This document shows, in pieces, positions 63,576-64,000 of a stretch of DNA of 64,000 bases. The notes beneath the pieces are model-generated. The model was not told the origin of the DNA and ran no database searches. It saw only the letters and a program-made list of their open reading frames with translations. The translations under genes and the position numbers were made by a program. The first letter of the stretch is position 1. Each line of letters begins with the position of its first letter. Origin of the DNA: GAS188 sp963794475 (GTDB lineage Bacteria > Pseudomonadota > Alphaproteobacteria > Rhizobiales > Beijerinckiaceae); the NCBI GenBank assembly GCA_963794475.1, contig CAWCDW010000009.1, positions 62,001 through 126,000 of the forward strand, in the 5' to 3' direction.

Positions 63576-63668
63576 GCCCGCGACCGAAGGCGCCACATTA
63601 TCGGGCGGCCGATCAAAAGGGGCGTCGCCAGCGCCTGGTCGCCCTACCGAGAGGATGCGTCCGAAGGG

Positions 63669-64000
63669 TCAATGGCGCGTCGACGTTCCCGACGTCAGCG
63701 CGCTCGAAGGCTCGTCCTCCTCGCCCTTTCGCCGCCGACCACGCGCGAAGGATGCGGCGGTCTTGAGCCGGACGATGTTGGTTTCGAAAGACGCGGGTTG
63801 CGGCGGCCATTCGCTCCTGTCGCAGCGCTGCGCCGTCGTCGGCTCGAGGAGCCTCGGCACCTCGCTCGCCGGCACCGCCGGGCTGAACAGATAGCCTTGC
63901 ACCTGATCGACGCCGGGTTGCGCGGCGATGAGGCGCAACTGGTCCTCGGTCTCGACGCCTTCCATGACGACCATCATGCCGAGTTGCGAGCTCAAGCGCG
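63669..64000 (-). CDS. EAL-domain cyclic-di-GMP phosphodiesterase, C-terminal part only
   Basis: The gene runs off the right edge, so only its last 110 residues are seen. SSQLGMMVVMEGVETEDQLR and DQVQGYLFSPAVPASEVP are the end of an EAL domain (the VEGVET and QGYLF blocks), which hydrolyses cyclic di-GMP. The last 45 residues are charged and not part of the domain. N-terminal domains, such as GGDEF or PAS, would lie beyond 64000. Confidence 0.88.
   Translation of the reverse strand, partial: RLSSQLGMMVVMEGVETEDQLRLIAAQPGVDQVQGYLFSPAVPASEVPRLLEPTTAQRCDRSEWPPQPASFETNIVRLKTAASFARGRRRKGEEDEPSSALTSGTSTRH

Overview
The window is GC-rich, densely packed bacterial chromosome. It looks like an alphaproteobacterium of the Hyphomicrobiales (Rhizobiales). 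Supporting evidence is the aerobic-type cobalamin genes (cobP, cobO, cobQ, cobD, cobC), a Rhizobium etli type L-asparaginase, a heterotetrameric sarcosine oxidase, an AqpS/ArsR arsenic cluster and gene starts that overlap by ATGA or GTGA. A family near Beijerinckiaceae is only a guess. There is one tRNA (Ser, anticodon GGA) and no rRNA, CRISPR array, insertion sequence or prophage.

Layout. 1-5300: tRNA-Ser, a split chromate transporter pair, a hydroxyacid reductase overlapping thymidine phosphorylase, a LOG-family protein and an acetyltransferase. 5302-10039: late cobalamin synthesis. 10074-19449: an N-methylglycine region with sarcosine oxidase soxB-soxD-soxA-soxG, an aromatic amino acid lyase relative lacking its cofactor-forming serine, and a dimethylglycine/sarcosine dehydrogenase. 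19567-29946: quinone oxidoreductase, sugar dehydrogenase, yggT-DUF167-folD, opgG, an esterase, a GST, a YbhB protein, a methyltransferase and accA. 30100-38670: L,D-transpeptidase, lytic transglycosylase, enoyl-CoA hydratase, a DnaJ-type chaperone, asparaginase, M20 peptidase and two unusual proteins (a possible papain-like enzyme and a YcxB-like membrane protein). 38677-43546: a transporter-acyltransferase-ligase fusion divergent from a TetR regulator and a DMSP-lyase-like cupin, with stacked palindromes between them. 43596-49111: an SbcD/YhaO-YhaN nuclease pair and a VapBC toxin-antitoxin. 49481-53363: a YehZYXW-type quaternary amine ABC importer. 53437-60364: HMG-CoA lyase, sulfite dehydrogenase SorAB, a HemL-like aminotransferase, a zinc metallopeptidase and uracil-DNA glycosylase. 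60608-63575: arsenic cluster arsC-aqpS-arsR-flavoprotein. The right edge cuts an EAL-domain protein.

How the parts fit. The ABC importer, the dimethylglycine/sarcosine dehydrogenase, sarcosine oxidase and FolD make a plausible route from betaine-like compounds through dimethylglycine and sarcosine to glycine plus folate-bound one-carbon units. The arsenic genes form a reduction and efflux unit with a visible ArsR promoter-operator and a second, similar palindrome before the flavoprotein.

Two cross-cutting observations. First, seven genes carry frameshifts. I count 20 events, 14 of them in soxA, and every one is an extra single base, which points to an insertion-biased assembly error rather than gene decay. 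Second, a family of inverted GCGAGTAGCGAG-like repeats lies in at least six gene junctions and supplies the last codons or stop codon of several genes.
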